Both the position numbers and the translations under genes were made by a program. A stretch of 64,000 bases of DNA from Chitinophaga qingshengii (GTDB taxonomy: Bacteria; Bacteroidota; Bacteroidia; Chitinophagales; Chitinophagaceae), in assembly GCF_014529935.1 (NCBI RefSeq), contig NZ_JACVFC010000004.1:62001-126000 (forward strand). Reading direction: 5' to 3'. The number at the start of each line of letters is the position of its first letter. Positions within the stretch are counted from its first letter, which is position 1. The notes below the pieces were generated by a model that saw only the letters and a program-made list of their open reading frames with translations, made no database searches and had not been told where the DNA came from. Shown here in pieces: positions 26,763 to 34,276 of this stretch.

Positions 26763-26845
26763 GATACTAGTATCGGTTTATATAGATTTTGTCTATAACA
26801 TTATTTTTATTTGGTAGAAGTCTATAAAGTCTACTATATTTGTAG
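26763..26845. promoter_or_regulatory. Cluster of operator-like repeats around the leader promoter
   Basis: A perfect 12-bp palindrome GATACTAGTATC (26763-26774), the dyad TATAGA-N5-TCTATA (26781-26797), the dyad GTAGA-N11-TCTAC (26814-26834) and CTAC-N7-GTAG (26831-26845). Direct repeats GTCTATAA at 26791 and 26820 and GTCTACTA at 26829 run through the -33/-7 region. The arrangement suggests a transcription factor that controls the + strand promoter and perhaps the divergent metH promoter. Confidence 0.5.
26810..26842 (+). promoter_or_regulatory. Promoter of the cysteine-rich leader ORF
   Basis: TTTG (26810-26813), a 21-nt spacer and TATATTTG (26835-26842) match both boxes of the Bacteroidota promoter. 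The start codon of the leader ORF is 20 nt past the -7 box. Confidence 0.75.
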
Positions 26846-26862
26846 GGTAATAGAAAAACACC

Positions 26863-26952
26863 ATGCAACAAAAGCTGAACATACTGTTGAACCCGGCCGT
26901 GGCCCCCCACCAGTCCTATGCCTGCTGTCCCTCGGGATGCTGTTGCCAATAA
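26863..26952 (+). CDS. 29-residue cysteine-rich leader peptide (candidate attenuator)
   Basis: A 29-codon ORF with an ATG 20 nt after a strong promoter, ending ACCPSGCCCQ-stop. Cys codons are 21, 22, 26, 27 and 28. Codons 26-28 (26938-26946) lie in the left arm of a terminator-like hairpin (26936-26961) that is followed by T6. A ribosome slowed at these codons would cover the left arm and let transcription continue, the logic of amino-acid attenuators. It sits head-to-head with the methionine synthase operon, fitting a sulfur amino-acid link. Alternative: a genuine small metal-binding peptide. Not recognised as any named family. Confidence 0.55.
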   Translation: MQQKLNILLNPAVAPHQSYACCPSGCCCQ

Positions 26953-26968
26953 CAGCGCATCGTTTTTT
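26936..26968 (+). terminator. Candidate attenuator terminator overlapping the leader ORF
   Basis: GATGCTGTT (26936-26944) pairs with AACA and GCATC (26951-26961, 2-nt bulge) around GCCAAT, followed by G and T6 (26963-26968). The left arm contains Cys codons 26 and 27 of the leader, and the loop contains its stop codon. An upstream duplicate TGCTGT (26923-26928) could pair with ACAGC (26952-26956) as a competing fold. Confidence 0.55.
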
Positions 26969-27015
26969 CAGGGAGTTTCTTCCCATGTTTTATTACAACA
27001 AAAAGAGGTTTGGTC

Positions 27016-27231
27016 ATGACGATAGCAGAACATATCCATGCGCTCAGGGAACACCTGGCAGGCTTGGGCTTGCAACCAGTGCCGGAATTGAATGATGGAA
27101 ACGAACCAGCGGTATTTAAGGTATGTTTCCTTAATAAATACGAAATGCAGCGCTGGAAAGAGCTGCGGGAAAAACAATCAGAAACCAATCATACCATATT
27201 TCAGGGTACGCCTGAAAAAGACGTACACTGA
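27016..27231 (+). CDS. Small hypothetical protein downstream of the attenuator
   Basis: 71 residues from ATG 27016; the frame could open two codons earlier at a TTG. The N-terminus looks helical (MTIAEHIHALREHLAGLGL), then PVPELNDGNEPAVFKVCFLN and a charged helix KYEMQRWKELREKQSE. It is cytosolic, soluble and of unrecognised family. It is the only gene between the leader attenuator and a strong terminator, so it would be the regulated product. One Cys is present. Short overlapping frames on the same strand are shadows. Coding status is plausible but unproven. Confidence 0.5.
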   Translation: MTIAEHIHALREHLAGLGLQPVPELNDGNEPAVFKVCFLNKYEMQRWKELREKQSETNHTIFQGTPEKDVH

Positions 27232-27267
27232 CCTTTTTCATAACGTGGAATTACAGGTTAAACGAAG

Positions 27268-27299
27268 ACGGGCGTTATTGAACGCCCGTATTTTATTTT
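27268..27299 (+). terminator. Terminator after the 71-residue gene
   Basis: ACGGGCGTT/AACGCCCGT, a perfect 9-bp stem with ATTG loop (27268-27289), followed by ATTTTATTTT. It lies 36 nt after the stop and supports a short leader-plus-gene transcript. Confidence 0.85.
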
Positions 27300-27408
27300 G
27301 GAATTTTTTGATTTACGGATTTTGGAATTTATTGAATAATTTAATAATGCCCCAAGAGCAAAATTTCTTAATAAATTCCTACATCCGTAAATCAAAAAAT
27401 CCGTAAAT
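27299..27408. repeat. Long-hairpin repeat element, copy E
   Basis: Arms GGAATTTTTTGATTTACGG (from 27300) and the matching right arm ending 27408, with a few mismatches and an AT-rich centre lacking the GCAGCG core. It lies between the terminator above and recR, ending 2 nt before the recR stop triplet. Confidence 0.8.
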
Positions 27409-27410
27409 GT

Positions 27411-28028
27411 TTATGGTTTAACGTAGCTATCCAGCGGTAACCTGTTGGAAATAGACCTGGCCAGCGTCATCTCATCGGCGTATTCCAGCTCTCCGCCAAA
27501 AGCAATTCCCCGCGCAATAGTGGTAATCTTCACCGGATATTCCCGGAGCTTCTTGGATAAATAATAAATGGTGGTATCTCCTTCAATAGTAGGACTTAGC
27601 GCCATAATCACCTCCGTTACACCCTCGTTTTTTACCCGCTCTACCAGCGACTGAATATTGAGTTGCTCAGGACCAACGCCATCAATAGGGGAGATAATGC
27701 CACCCAATACATGATACAAACCGTTAAACTGTTGGGTATTTTCGATGGCCATTACATCACGGATGCTCTCCACCAGGCAAACCACCTGTCTTTGGCGGGA
27801 GTGACTGCTGCAAACACCACAGATTTCTTCATCGGAAACGTTATGGCATACCTTACAAAACCGGATCTGCTGCCGCATACGGGCGATTGCTTCACCAAAT
27901 TGCTGTACCTGCACGGTTTCCTGTTTCAACAGATGTAATACCAAACGAAGGGCAGTCTTTTTACCGATACCCGGTAGCTTGGCAAATTCATTGACAGCGT
28001 TTTCTATCAGAGCGGAAGAGAATACCAT
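27411..28028 (-). CDS. recR: Recombination protein RecR
   Basis: 205 residues. Helix-hairpin-helix FAKLPGIGKKTALRLVLHLL, C4 zinc finger (Cys58, 61, 70, 73: CKVC...CGVC), Toprim domain (VCLVESIRDVMAIE) and the C-terminal LARSISNRLPLDSYVKP. RecR acts with RecO/RecF to load RecA at gaps. It is monocistronic on the minus strand with hairpin copy E at its 3' end. Confidence 0.97.
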   Translation of the reverse strand: MVFSSALIENAVNEFAKLPGIGKKTALRLVLHLLKQETVQVQQFGEAIARMRQQIRFCKVCHNVSDEEICGVCSSHSRQRQVVCLVESIRDVMAIENTQQFNGLYHVLGGIISPIDGVGPEQLNIQSLVERVKNEGVTEVIMALSPTIEGDTTIYYLSKKLREYPVKITTIARGIAFGGELEYADEMTLARSISNRLPLDSYVKP

Positions 28029-28085
28029 AATGCAAAGGTAGGAATATTGCCGGTGTACTGGCTACAGCGGTACACCGGCCATCAG

Positions 28086-29570
28086 TTATATTTCTATCGG
28101 GCTTCGGATGGTCCAATAGGCCTTCAGGTTCTGTTTGCCTGGTACCAGGATAACCCGTTCAGGCTGCCGTTTAGGCTCCTTGTAATATTGGCCGCGGTCC
28201 CATTTACCGTTGTTATTGGCATCCAGCAATACCCGTACTTCATATTCCCCGGGTGTAATGAATTTCTGGGTCCAGGTGCCATTCTCTACAGTACCGGAGT
28301 ATTTGATGGCTTTGTCCTGTACGAGCTGTATAACATAGTGCATGGAATCGTCATGAATGGCCTGCCGTGTACTGTCGCTGACTTTCAGGGTAGCGACAAA
28401 AATAGCGTAATCGCTGGCCTTTTTGGATTTGAAGCTGATGGTATCCGGTTTGGGCAACTGTTGCCCGGTGGTATCCGTGGCGGCATCCGCCGGAATAATC
28501 AACCGGTAGGCCATTCCCTCTTTCCAGGGATAGTGCAGCGTCAGTTTGGTATGGGTACTGTCCATATTGGAATGGAAGGTCACCGGTGAAAATGTGCTGT
28601 CTTCACCCAATATCATCCGGGCACTGTCCAGCGTCCTCAGCGGTAGGTTAAAGGTCAGTTGCATGGGAGCCGGGAGCTCCTGTAAACCTCCGTCCAGCGT
28701 AGGTGTTACCTGCAGCTTCGGGTTTTTTTTCTTTTTGTCCTTTTCCTTCTCCCGCTCCCTTTCCTTTTCTTCCTGTTCCTGGGCCAGATCCAGGGAATCC
28801 TGCGCTGGTAAAGGTTCTTTAATGGTACTGTCCCGCTCCATAAACATCAGCAGGTTAATGTCATCCAGGTTTTTTTCCTTGATAACAATCGGCTGCTCCT
28901 GGAAAGCAATCATTTCGGAAGGCTGGTTGTATTGAAGGTCACGGTCTTCTTCTTTCAGGGCAAATATTTTATAAGTGCCGGGAGCCAGGTTCTTAAACCA
29001 GAATGAGCCGTTGGGACGGGTTTTGGCGTAATACACAGGTTTCTCCTTAGATACGATGGAATCTTCCAGGTTGCGGTACAGCATTACGGCTACATTACTA
29101 TCCGGCCGGCCCAGTTCTGCATCTATCAGGTGACCTTTGATCTGCAGGCTGTCCAGGTAATTACCGGTAGATACCACATACTGGAATTCCGCAATCATGT
29201 TGCGTTCATTGATATCCCGGATAGCATCAGAAAAGTTGAAGGTATAAGTAGTGTTCTCCTGCAGGGTATCCTTTATCTCCATCGTGACGGTACGCAGTTT
29301 GGCGGTCACAATAGGTGTGCGTTTCAGGGTGGGAGACACAATGAGCTTATCGTTCACGTTATCCAGCTCCACAAATTCGTCAAACACGAAGTATACCTTC
29401 TTGTTTTTGAAATGCAGTGAAGAATCCGGTGGATTCACGGCCAAAAGGGTAGGCGGGAGACTGTCGCGCGGTCCGCCTCCTGGTGGCACAATGTTGGCAC
29501 AACGGGTCATCGAAACAGCTATCATAAGAGAAATCAGCCAGAATGCCCAGCTCCTGATATATTGATACAT
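28086..29570 (-). CDS. Ig-like domain lipoprotein
   Basis: 494 residues with a lipoprotein signal ending MTRC (about Cys24), then the linker ANIVPPGGGPRDSLPP. A Big_5/SbsA-type Ig-like domain follows (PPTLLAVNPPDSSLHF...VYFVFDEFVELDN...YTFNFSDAIRD), then a carboxypeptidase-regulatory-like domain (GHLIDAELGRPDSNVAVMLYR, PGTYKIFALKEEDRD), a highly charged linker rich in Glu, Lys and Arg (about 268-288), a further beta domain and a C-terminal LLDANNNGKWDRGQY. Such proteins are common in Bacteroidota; the function is unknown, likely a structural or surface role. Confidence 0.82.
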   Translation of the reverse strand: MYQYIRSWAFWLISLMIAVSMTRCANIVPPGGGPRDSLPPTLLAVNPPDSSLHFKNKKVYFVFDEFVELDNVNDKLIVSPTLKRTPIVTAKLRTVTMEIKDTLQENTTYTFNFSDAIRDINERNMIAEFQYVVSTGNYLDSLQIKGHLIDAELGRPDSNVAVMLYRNLEDSIVSKEKPVYYAKTRPNGSFWFKNLAPGTYKIFALKEEDRDLQYNQPSEMIAFQEQPIVIKEKNLDDINLLMFMERDSTIKEPLPAQDSLDLAQEQEEKEREREKEKDKKKKNPKLQVTPTLDGGLQELPAPMQLTFNLPLRTLDSARMILGEDSTFSPVTFHSNMDSTHTKLTLHYPWKEGMAYRLIIPADAATDTTGQQLPKPDTISFKSKKASDYAIFVATLKVSDSTRQAIHDDSMHYVIQLVQDKAIKYSGTVENGTWTQKFITPGEYEVRVLLDANNNGKWDRGQYYKEPKRQPERVILVPGKQNLKAYWTIRSPIEI

Positions 29571-29664
29571 ATTTCCGGGTCGTATTAAAATAATGCTGCA
29601 AACTTACGAAAACGGCGGAAAGCTGCACTTTTCTTTTGACCGGCGCAGGATGTATCTTTATCAC

Positions 29665-30126
29665 ATGGCCAGTATTTTTTTGCTGCAACGTACGCAGTTT
29701 ATTCCAGCGCCGCTGGAGCAGGTGTGGGACTTCTTTTCCAATCCCGGTAACCTGGCGAAGATCACGCCAGCCTATATGAAATTCAGGGTAACCTCCCCGC
29801 CGGATGAACGGAAGGTGTACCCCGGACAGGTCATCACCTATACCGTATGCCCGTTGGCCGGCATTTCGCTGGAATGGATGACGGAAATCACCCACGTACA
29901 AAACGGCGATTATTTTGTGGACGAGCAACGGGTAGGCCCCTACCGGTTATGGCATCACCAGCATCATTTCAGGGAGGTGCCTGGAGGGGTGGAGATGACA
30001 GATACTGTCCATTACCGCCTGCCGCTGGGATGGCTGGGCCGTCTGGCGCATACACTGTTTGTAAAACGTCAGCTGGAGAATATTTTTGCCTACCGGCTTC
30101 GGGTAGTGCAGGAACTTTTCGGATAA
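29665..30126 (+). CDS. SRPBCC (START-like) family protein
   Basis: 153 residues from ATG 29665; in-frame ATGs at 29593 and 29650 give an extra unlikely leader. QFIPAPLEQVWDFFSNPGNLAKITPAYMKF is the typical SRPBCC opening, followed by VYPGQVITYTVCPLAGISLEWMTEITHV and RVGPYRLWHHQHHFREVPGGVEMTDTVHYRLPLG. These helix-grip proteins bind hydrophobic ligands or act as cyclases; the ligand is unknown here. A TATCTTTA box lies just before the ATG. Convergent with the next gene, 5 nt apart. Confidence 0.88.
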   Translation: MASIFLLQRTQFIPAPLEQVWDFFSNPGNLAKITPAYMKFRVTSPPDERKVYPGQVITYTVCPLAGISLEWMTEITHVQNGDYFVDEQRVGPYRLWHHQHHFREVPGGVEMTDTVHYRLPLGWLGRLAHTLFVKRQLENIFAYRLRVVQELFG

Positions 30127-30131
30127 ATGTG

Positions 30132-30671
30132 CTATTCTCTGGTCTTCAGCGTAGTGCTAAGCGCATCACCGGTATACACTTTAATGGAGCTCTGACCTGT
30201 TTTGGGGATGCTGCCTACCCACAGTGGCATCATACTGGAAGAACTTTTTTCCGGTTGGGAAGTGGCTATAAAATGCATCTCCGCATTATTGGTCAAATCG
30301 TCGGTGGTGGCGGAGGATAGCTGTATCTGCGTACCATAGTAAGTAGCGGGCATGGTAGCGGCAACCACCAGTTGTGTGCCGAAATCCGGCCGGTCAATTT
30401 TATTATTCATGGTTTTGGCGACGCCAAAAAGACTGTCGAACGTAGTGGGATTGTCGATCAACCAGAAGGTAAGGCTGTCGTTTACCTGGATACTGTTTTT
30501 GACGAAATAGCCGCTCAGGGGCTGTACATCGAGGTTGCTGCCGGCGTCGGCGTGCACGTTCAGCGCGGTGTCATTAAGATGGGCCGAATCGGTGGTATTG
30601 TTACGGGTAGCACCTCCGCAGGCAACCAGCAGCAGGAGAGCGGCGGCAGAAAAAGATAGACGGCTGTTCAT
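30132..30671 (-). CDS. Hypothetical lipoprotein
   Basis: 179 residues; signal MNSRLSFSAAALLLLVAC with Cys18 in a good lipobox. The mature part begins with a Thr/Asn/Ser-rich linker, then a beta-rich domain (SGYFVKNSIQVNDSLTFWLIDNPTTFDSLFG) that ends with TGQSSIKVYTGD. No family was recognised. It lies 28 nt downstream of the LpxR-like gene on the same strand, so may be cotranscribed. Confidence 0.7.
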   Translation of the reverse strand: MNSRLSFSAAALLLLVACGGATRNNTTDSAHLNDTALNVHADAGSNLDVQPLSGYFVKNSIQVNDSLTFWLIDNPTTFDSLFGVAKTMNNKIDRPDFGTQLVVAATMPATYYGTQIQLSSATTDDLTNNAEMHFIATSQPEKSSSSMMPLWVGSIPKTGQSSIKVYTGDALSTTLKTRE

Positions 30672-30699
30672 ATGTTTTTCTTTTTTTAGTAAGATAACA

Positions 30700-31710
30700 T
30701 CATTGCGGGAAATAGGTTGCCCTGGACAGGGGAATTAACAGGGTAATATTACCTACCGAGTGTTTGCCGGTACCACTCATCCACGCGGTGGCGGTTTGTT
30801 GTGTGTAACGGATAGTGGTGCGGCCAATGCCAATGCCAATGCCATAATCCATGCCAATGGTGAAACGGCGCATGTGAGAGGTTTGCTGGTTGTTTAGTTC
30901 TTCAAAGTTGGTATCTGTCGACTTGAAAATGCCTCCCTGTAGCAGTGCATTAAACAGATTCAAAGCGAAACGTGGCCGGGCAAATATATATAGCTGGAAT
31001 TTCCGGTGGGTGGCGGCCTCCAGGTCCAGTGCGCCAAAATAAGGATTGATCAGGCCATAGCGGCCATACACCCAGGCGCCCAGGGATGTCATCATAGTGC
31101 CGGCCTGGGCTTGTATACCTCCCAGGGTTTCCAGGTTTTTGACGGGATGCCACAACATTTTTTCGAAGTAGATATTGTAGTTCAGCAACGGGGCATTGGG
31201 TACCTGGTTGCCCCAGCCTTCGGGTTGCTGGTAGTGAATAATTTGATGGAAAAAACGCTGTGCCTGTTCAGCTCCGGCCCAGGGACCGAGTACGCCGAAT
31301 ACCAGCTCCGAATGTACGAGGAACTTCTTGGCCGGGTTATAGGAGGTAAGGCCATGGGTAGCAAACAACGCACCGGCATAATAAAAGTCGCCGGGATCAA
31401 AGGTGGAATCTGCAATCTGGTTGGGCGTTATCATAGTCTGCATCAGATCCCACTCAAAAACATTGACGGAATAAGGGCCGGTCCTGGGAAATATCCATTT
31501 ATCCAGGAAGGTTGATTTTTTCTTTTTCATATACACGTAACCGATAGCCGTACCGTTGGTATAGCCCCGGTCTGTTCCCCGTCCCCATATATTGAAGAAA
31601 TCGTCGTCCTCATACAGGCGCAGTTGTCTGGTGGCATTCTGTGTGATCTGTGCCTGCGCGACGGTGAGTGTACTGAGACAAATGAATATTCCCCATAAAA
31701 AGATTTTCAT
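30700..31710 (-). CDS. Lipid A deacylase LpxR-like outer-membrane protein (DUF2219)
   Basis: 336 residues from ATG 31710, chosen because AGGAGG lies just upstream; the GTG two codons earlier is less likely. Signal peptide IFLWGIFICLSTLTVAQA. Barrel motifs: LRLYEDDDFFN...GTDRGYTNG, QTMITPNQIADS, AGALFATHG and HQIIHYQQPEGWGNQVPNAPLLNY. Salmonella LpxR removes the 3'-acyloxyacyl chain of lipid A. Here the usual END signature reads EDDD, so the catalytic Asn appears replaced by Asp; activity is uncertain. Confidence 0.82.
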   Translation of the reverse strand: MKIFLWGIFICLSTLTVAQAQITQNATRQLRLYEDDDFFNIWGRGTDRGYTNGTAIGYVYMKKKKSTFLDKWIFPRTGPYSVNVFEWDLMQTMITPNQIADSTFDPGDFYYAGALFATHGLTSYNPAKKFLVHSELVFGVLGPWAGAEQAQRFFHQIIHYQQPEGWGNQVPNAPLLNYNIYFEKMLWHPVKNLETLGGIQAQAGTMMTSLGAWVYGRYGLINPYFGALDLEAATHRKFQLYIFARPRFALNLFNALLQGGIFKSTDTNFEELNNQQTSHMRRFTIGMDYGIGIGIGRTTIRYTQQTATAWMSGTGKHSVGNITLLIPLSRATYFPQ

Positions 31711-31746
31711 AGGCACCTCCTTTTGTTTCCGACAGTTATTCAGCTA

Positions 31747-33018
31747 TCAAAACACCTTGAATATTTCAAAGGCGTCTTTCTGCAATTGTTCCCGGTGATC
31801 GGGATGCGCGATATTGATCAGCGCCTGTGCGCGTTGTTTCAGATTTTTTCCCAACAGATGAGCAATACCGTATTCCGTTACCACATAATGTACGTGAGCC
31901 CGGGTGGTGACAACGCTGGCGCCGGGTTGTAACTGTGATACAATACGGGAAATGCCTTTGGAAGTGGTAGATGGAATGGCAATGATCGGTTTGCCGCCGG
32001 CAGAAAGGGCTGCGCCCCGCATATAATCCATCTGGCCGCCTACACCGCTGTATTGCCTGAATCCGATAGAATCGGCACATACCTGCCCAAAGATATCAAT
32101 TTCTATAGCACTATTGATAGCGGTCACCCGCGGATTTTTTCGTATAGTCGTGGGGTTATTGACATATTCCACGTCCATCAGGCGGATGATCAGATTGTTG
32201 TCCATAAAGTCGTACAGCCGCCGGCTTCCCATGGCAAAGCTGGATACTATCAGGCCAGGGTGGATGGCCTTGCACCGGTTGGTGATGATTCCTTTTTCTA
32301 CCAGATCGATCACGCCATCAGAAAACATTTCGGTGTGGATGCCCAGGTCCTTATGGTGGTGCAGGCATTGCAGTACCGCATTGGGAATACCTCCGATGCC
32401 CAACTGTAAGGTTGCCCGGTCTTCTACCAGCGAAGCCACATGTTCACCAATCGCCAGTTCAGTAGGGCTGGGGGGCCGCACTTCCTGTGTATAGATCTGG
32501 TAATCGGCTGTTACGGCGGCGGTAATGCGGGAAATATGAATCACGCCATCACCCAGTACCCGGGGCATATTCGGATTAATTTCTGCAATGACGATACGGG
32601 CGGTGTCAATAGCTGCTTTGGATACGTCGCAGGATACGCCCAGTGTACAGTAACCATTTTTGTCCGGCGGGGAAACTGTAATCAGCGCTACATCGATACC
32701 TGTTTCCAGGGTACGGAAATACCGGGGTACTTCACTGAGGAACATAGGGATGTAGTTGGCTCTTCCTTCATTCACCGCCTGACGGACATTCTTACCGACA
32801 AAAAAAGTATCGATTTCAAAGGCATGGGCGTGTTCCGGAGAAGCATAGGGAGCTTCCCATTCGGTGTGGATGCTGACCAGCCGTACATTTTTCAATTCAT
32901 GGCTGCGGTTGGAAAGGGCTTTGACCAGCTCGCGGGGAGTAGCAGCGGCGGTATGGATGAAAACAGTGTGGCCTGACTGAATCAGCTGGATGGCATGTTG
33001 GATAGATGTATAAGACAT
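31747..33018 (-). CDS. Acetyl-CoA hydrolase/transferase (4-hydroxybutyrate CoA-transferase-like)
   Basis: 423 residues, normal for the Cat1/4HB-CoA-transferase family. Two Rossmann-like halves: HTAAATPRELVKAL at the N-terminus, then DVALITVSPPDKNGYCTLGVSCD, LQLGIGGIPNAVL, HTEMFSDGVIDLVEKG and RQYSGVGGQMDYMRGAALSAGGKPIIAIPS. The enzyme moves CoA between acetate or another short acid and an acyl-CoA via a glutamyl-CoA thioester. The specific acid is not predictable. It lies 36 nt upstream of the LpxR-like gene on the same strand, with no obvious functional link. Confidence 0.92.
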   Translation of the reverse strand: MSYTSIQHAIQLIQSGHTVFIHTAAATPRELVKALSNRSHELKNVRLVSIHTEWEAPYASPEHAHAFEIDTFFVGKNVRQAVNEGRANYIPMFLSEVPRYFRTLETGIDVALITVSPPDKNGYCTLGVSCDVSKAAIDTARIVIAEINPNMPRVLGDGVIHISRITAAVTADYQIYTQEVRPPSPTELAIGEHVASLVEDRATLQLGIGGIPNAVLQCLHHHKDLGIHTEMFSDGVIDLVEKGIITNRCKAIHPGLIVSSFAMGSRRLYDFMDNNLIIRLMDVEYVNNPTTIRKNPRVTAINSAIEIDIFGQVCADSIGFRQYSGVGGQMDYMRGAALSAGGKPIIAIPSTTSKGISRIVSQLQPGASVVTTRAHVHYVVTEYGIAHLLGKNLKQRAQALINIAHPDHREQLQKDAFEIFKVF

Positions 33019-33106
33019 TCGTACGTTGTTGGTTAAGCAAATTTATCGAGCGTTTTATAGATTATTTATGAGCAATATCATGTTGTATTTTTATATGCAT
33101 CTGTGT

Positions 33107-33140
33107 TATCCAACAACCGGCACCGTTTATTTGTTGGATA
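33107..33140 (+). promoter_or_regulatory. Perfect dyad in front of a GNAT gene
   Basis: TATCCAACAA (33107-33116) and TTGTTGGATA (33131-33140) are exact inverse complements 14 nt apart, ending 21 nt before the ATG at 33162. A strong GGAGG ribosome site (33151-33155) follows. It may be an operator or an RNA hairpin that gates translation. Confidence 0.55.
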
Positions 33141-33161
33141 GTCAAAAAGCGGAGGAAATAA

Positions 33162-33662
33162 ATGGACACCCTGGTTTATGAAATGGCTACCGCGGCAGAT
33201 GCGGCTGCGATACGGGATCTCTCTTTATTAAGTTATCGTGAGTTTGCGGCGGCATTGGAGCCGGAACACCGGCATGCCATGCAGCAGCATCAAACGGATA
33301 TGCATAAGCTGGAAGCCTTGATGGAACAGGCAGGTACTTTTGTTTGCCGTTCAGGAGAGCGTTTGGTAGGCGTTGTGTTCCTGGTGCCTTCCGGTCAGGC
33401 TACGACTATTTATCCGGCTGACTGGTCCTATATCCGGCAGTTGGGTGTAGATCCGGCGTTCCGGAGGATGGGAATTGGCCGGCGGCTGATGGAACTGGCT
33501 ATTGAAGAGGCCCGCCGTTCCGGTGAAAAGGTGCTGGGCCTGCATACCAGTACAATAATGCCTGCAGCCCGCAAAATGTATGATGAACTGGGGTTTTCCC
33601 TGATCCGGGAGCTGCCGCCGATACTGGGACAGCAATATTGGTTATACAAGATGTCGTTGTAA
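33162..33662 (+). CDS. GNAT family N-acetyltransferase
   Basis: 166 residues. Acetyl-CoA binding motif A: IRQLGVDPAFRRMGIGRRLMELAIEEAR, followed by VLGLHTSTIMPAARKMYDELGFSLIREL. It is preceded by GCGGAGGAAATAA, an unusually strong Shine-Dalgarno for this phylum, and by a perfect dyad, so its expression is probably controlled. Substrate unknown. Next downstream is a sigma-factor gene after 54 nt, possibly independent. Confidence 0.9.
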   Translation: MDTLVYEMATAADAAAIRDLSLLSYREFAAALEPEHRHAMQQHQTDMHKLEALMEQAGTFVCRSGERLVGVVFLVPSGQATTIYPADWSYIRQLGVDPAFRRMGIGRRLMELAIEEARRSGEKVLGLHTSTIMPAARKMYDELGFSLIRELPPILGQQYWLYKMSL

Positions 33663-33715
33663 ACCAAAATGTTGTCCATTTCAGCTTTAAATGTGCATAA
33701 GTAGCTGCGGAAGCA

Positions 33716-34276
33716 ATGCAGATATTACTTAAATTAGCGAACTTAAATTGTAAGCACAACTGTTTGCGGAGAGATCTGACACATATAAGTGAGCAAATGC
33801 TTATAGAAAGGCTGGCGTTAGGAGATCCCGCAGCGAAGGAAGTCTTATACGACCGCTATGCCGGCGCACTATATGGGGTTGTGCTACAACTGGTTCCTAT
33901 AAAAGATAGGGCCAACGACGTTATAGTAAAGGTTTTTGCGTGGGCATTCCAACATATCAATGCGTTCTACTCCTCAGGCTTCCGCACTTTATTCGCCTGG
34001 TTATTACGGAAAACGAGGGAACTGGCTATCAAAGAAGCCATCCCGGAAACGGCGCTCACGGGGACAGAACTCATGAAGAAGGAAGAGGGTATTTTGCAGC
34101 AGTTTTATATTATTCTTCCGGCCTCCGAGCAGCAGGTGTTTCGGCTGAGTTATTTTAAAGGACTATCGATCACAACTATAGCCCGTATGCTGGCCATGCC
34201 AGAAGGGCAGGTAAATGAAATACTGGGGGAAGCAATGAAAGCCTTCCGAAAATTCTTAAAAGAACATTGGAACTAA
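33716..34276 (+). CDS. ECF-like RNA polymerase sigma factor
   Basis: 186 residues from ATG 33716; a start at the ATG at 33797 (MLIERLALGDPAAKEVLYDRY) would give a more usual N-terminus. Region 2: DRYAGALYGVVLQLV...DVIVKVFAWAFQHI. Region 4: ILPASEQQVFRLSYFKGLSITTIARMLAMPEGQVNEILGEAMKAFRKFL, a normal sigma4 helix-turn-helix. It lacks the extracytoplasmic linker motifs of larger sigmas. Its stop overlaps the start of the next gene, and two membrane anti-sigma-like proteins follow, so it should direct a cell-envelope regulon. Confidence 0.88.
   Translation: MQILLKLANLNCKHNCLRRDLTHISEQMLIERLALGDPAAKEVLYDRYAGALYGVVLQLVPIKDRANDVIVKVFAWAFQHINAFYSSGFRTLFAWLLRKTRELAIKEAIPETALTGTELMKKEEGILQQFYIILPASEQQVFRLSYFKGLSITTIARMLAMPEGQVNEILGEAMKAFRKFLKEHWN

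Noticed and set aside
27092..27406. 104-codon + strand frame overlapping the 71-residue gene
   Set aside because: It runs through a terminator and into hairpin copy E, and has a basic, low-complexity sequence typical of a shadow frame.
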